From assembly GCA_019192545.1 (NCBI GenBank), contig JAHCMI010000063.1:1-55550 (forward strand): a DNA stretch of 55,550 bases, read 5' to 3'. The notes beneath the pieces are model-generated. The model was given only the letters and a program-made list of their open reading frames with translations, was not told where the DNA came from and did no database searches. The position numbers were made by a program, and so were the translations under genes. The stretch's first letter is position 1. Every line of letters starts with the position of its first letter. This document shows positions 54,347 to 55,550 of this stretch, piece by piece. This stretch comes from Rivularia sp. MS3. Its GTDB lineage: Bacteria > Cyanobacteriota > Cyanobacteriia > Cyanobacteriales > Nostocaceae.

Positions 54347-54361
54347 TGATAATGATTATTA
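54347..54361. promoter_or_regulatory. Zur-like box 1
   Basis: TGATAATGATTATTA matches the 7-1-7 Zur palindrome TGATAATNATTATCA with one mismatch. It lies 14 bp upstream of the znuC GTG. Confidence 0.65.
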
Positions 54362-54404
54362 TTCATGTTAAAAATCTACTTCCCATTCTGCAACAGGTAG
54401 TATA

Positions 54405-54419
54405 TGATAACGATTATCA
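54405..54419. promoter_or_regulatory. Zur-like box 2
   Basis: TGATAACGATTATCA sits inside a larger perfect palindrome (9-bp arms at 54402-54410 and 54414-54422). It is 58 bp from box 1 and midway between znuC and the divergent lipoprotein relic, as expected for a bidirectional Zur-controlled promoter. Confidence 0.7.
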
Positions 54420-54445
54420 TATTACAGGACTATTTATAATAAATT

Positions 54446-54603
54446 ATGTTTGCAAAAAGACTGTTAAAACAATTTTAAAATTCGGTTTAGCTATTAGTCT
54501 AATTAGCTGTAATGGAGAAGAGACAGGTTATTCCGATTTGGGAACAGAAGAAAATTCAGTCGTGAATACCAGTAGTAATACAGCAGCAGAGCGCCCCTTA
54601 TAG
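54446..54603 (+). pseudogene. frameshifted, truncated lipoprotein gene (possible znuA relic)
   Basis: ATG at 54446 gives MFAKRLLKQF and stops. A frame shift in the run AATTTTAAAA joins it to ILKFGLAISLISCNGEE, together a typical lipoprotein signal peptide with the lipobox LISC. The second frame then ends after TAAERPL at 54603. Position (divergent from znuC, behind a Zur-like box) and the signal type suggest the solute-binding lipoprotein ZnuA of this transporter. None of the metal-binding domain remains in the following sequence, so the identity rests on context. It could instead be a short lipoprotein started in the second frame. Confidence 0.4.
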
Positions 54604-54668
54604 ATACAACCAGCCTAATTTGTAACTTAACCAAAAAATTCATACTTTTAATCAGCAACGCCAATTTT

Positions 54669-55139
54669 TTAAGGATGCAGCCAATAAGCTACACGGCTTT
54701 TTAAAAAGTTTTTGTTGACTTCTGATTGAATTTGTAAGATTTTTTGTATAACTAAGGAAAGCTCCCTAATTTGATTCCACTCAGGCAGTTTGAAAATTAT
54801 TTCGTTACTGATATCCTCTTCAAACTTTTCTTGTATAAAACTTGTTAAGCTGAAAAGATTATCAAAGGCTCGAAATAATTCTTTTGCTTTATCGTTAATT
54901 TTATCGTCAATTGGTTCGTCTAGGTGCAGTAATATCGAGTTTAAAGATGCATTATAATCATTGACTAAAATTTCCAAAGCACTATCTGTAATTAAATCTC
55001 CGTCTGGAAAGTCGTATTTCTGTTCTTTCTCTAGCACTGGTAGAATCTCTATTTGCTGTTTTTCGGGTAATCCAAAAAAAATAATGATAACTGCTTTTGA
55101 ATCAATTACATCTTTTACTTCCTTGCTTAATATCGACAT
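54669..55139 (-). CDS. hypothetical protein
   Basis: A 156-residue acidic protein with no domain I recognise. It begins MSILSKEVKDVIDSKAVIII and is rich in Glu, Asp, Ile and Leu, probably mostly helical (AKELFRAFDNLFSLTSFIQ, IRELSLVIQKILQIQSEV). It ends in SRVAYWLHP. There is no signal peptide or membrane segment. It begins 23 bp after the stop of the PepSY-like gene (55163), so the two may be co-transcribed, with this gene second. The frame is open over a gene-like length and shows normal codon use, so I take it as real. Confidence 0.6.
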   Translation of the reverse strand: MSILSKEVKDVIDSKAVIIIFFGLPEKQQIEILPVLEKEQKYDFPDGDLITDSALEILVNDYNASLNSILLHLDEPIDDKINDKAKELFRAFDNLFSLTSFIQEKFEEDISNEIIFKLPEWNQIRELSLVIQKILQIQSEVNKNFLKSRVAYWLHP

Positions 55140-55162
55140 AACGTTAATCTGAGATTCTATAT

Positions 55163-55483
55163 CTATTTACCATCGGCTATTTCAACTTTACTAGATTGAT
55201 TTGATTTCCAAGCTTTTTGAAAGTGTTGAAATAACATTGCTCCACCAGTTAATAACATCCACAATAAACCCAAGCCGTTGAGTAAAACATAAACTGGTTC
55301 TAAGATTTTTCCCAAATATTCACCTTCATGGAGAACCATTAAAAAATGAACTTGATTCCGAGACAGTCCAAACCAGTCTTTAGAAATACGATAAATAACT
55401 CCTGTAGACACCGTGATTAATAATGGCAATATGACAACCGGAGCAATGGTGAGATGCAATTTTCTTAATAGTTGCTTCTTCAT
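55163..55483 (-). CDS. PepSY-associated-type small membrane protein
   Basis: A 106-residue protein with two hydrophobic helices (IAPVVILPLLITVSTGVIY and VYVLLNGLGLLWMLLTGGAM) joined by a loop containing HFLMVLHEGEYLG. The basic start MKKQLLRKLHLTIAP and the helix-loop-helix layout match small PepSY-TM relatives, in which the histidines (RKLHL, LMVLHEG) may bind haem or metal. Function unknown; many cyanobacterial members are annotated only as PepSY domain-containing. It precedes the 156-residue gene. Confidence 0.7.
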   Translation of the reverse strand: MKKQLLRKLHLTIAPVVILPLLITVSTGVIYRISKDWFGLSRNQVHFLMVLHEGEYLGKILEPVYVLLNGLGLLWMLLTGGAMLFQHFQKAWKSNQSSKVEIADGK

Positions 55484-55496
55484 GATTCAATTGAAC

Positions 55497-55550
55497 TAGT
55501 GGTTTGTCCCATAAAATATGATGGGTGGGGCAGGGAGGGGGAGAGGGGGA
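55497..55550. mobile_element. truncated copy of the GTCCCAT G-rich element at the window edge
   Basis: TAGTGGTTTGTCCCAT followed by a GGGGCAGGGAGGGGG tract matches the left half of 28728-28843. The right half lies beyond the window. Confidence 0.6.

Overview
The window reads as chromosomal DNA of a filamentous, probably heterocyst-forming cyanobacterium of the Nostocales (Rivularia/Calothrix/Nostoc-like). This is an inference. It rests on GCGATCGC (HIP1) octamers, many heptamer short tandem repeats between genes, three CYP110-like P450s, TpsA-like haemagglutinins next to a CHAT protease, a long-chain flavodoxin and a high load of small palindromic repeats. I see no rRNA, tRNA, CRISPR array or intact transposase.

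Layout. (1) 1-17.3 kb: a Uma2-type nuclease, a PEP-CTERM-like exported protein, three large secreted filamentous-haemagglutinin-like proteins in a row and a TPR-CHAT protease, interleaved with 12 copies of a bulged-hairpin repeat found only in the first 10.5 kb. (2) 17.5-22.2 kb: flavodoxin, an alpha/beta-hydrolase-fold protein without the nucleophile serine, and a Cu(I)-type P-ATPase. (3) 22.3-31.0 kb: a locus on the minus strand best read as a vWA-MoxR-VMAP type conflict or signalling system. It holds an EAD1-VMAP protein, a MoxR AAA+ ATPase overlapping it by 4 nt, a vWA-like/SAV_2336 protein fused to an FGE (C-type-lectin-fold) domain, a second FGE protein, an EAD1-trypsin protease and an unknown membrane-associated protein. 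(4) 31-39 kb: three P450s and a large amidase with RTX calcium-binding repeats. (5) 39-42 kb: an LCP-family cell-envelope protein, and a TetR regulator divergent from an NADP-binding oxidoreductase with two palindromic operators between them. (6) 42-50 kb: a small biosynthetic cluster on the minus strand with a single-module NRPS (C-A-T-TE, serine code), an O-methyltransferase, an ATP-grasp ligase and a membrane-anchored beta-hydroxyacid dehydrogenase. (7) 50.7-55.5 kb: a broken CPBP protease, a SAM methyltransferase, a zinc-type ABC transporter (znuC-znuB) with two Zur-like boxes and a frameshifted lipoprotein relic opposite it, an unknown gene and a PepSY-like membrane protein.

How the genes may work together. 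In region 3 the EAD1 domains on VMAP and on the trypsin protease suggest homotypic recruitment of the protease (effector) to a MoxR-gated complex whose FGE domains could be the sensing or variable end. In region 6 the NRPS would activate serine and, with the ATP-grasp ligase, attach amino acids to a small acceptor that the methyltransferase and dehydrogenase modify. The pairing of a serine NRPS with a MysD-like ligase recalls the late steps of mycosporine-like amino acid synthesis, but the core-forming genes are not in the window. Region 1 looks like a cell-surface or secretion island whose paralogues exchange sequence.
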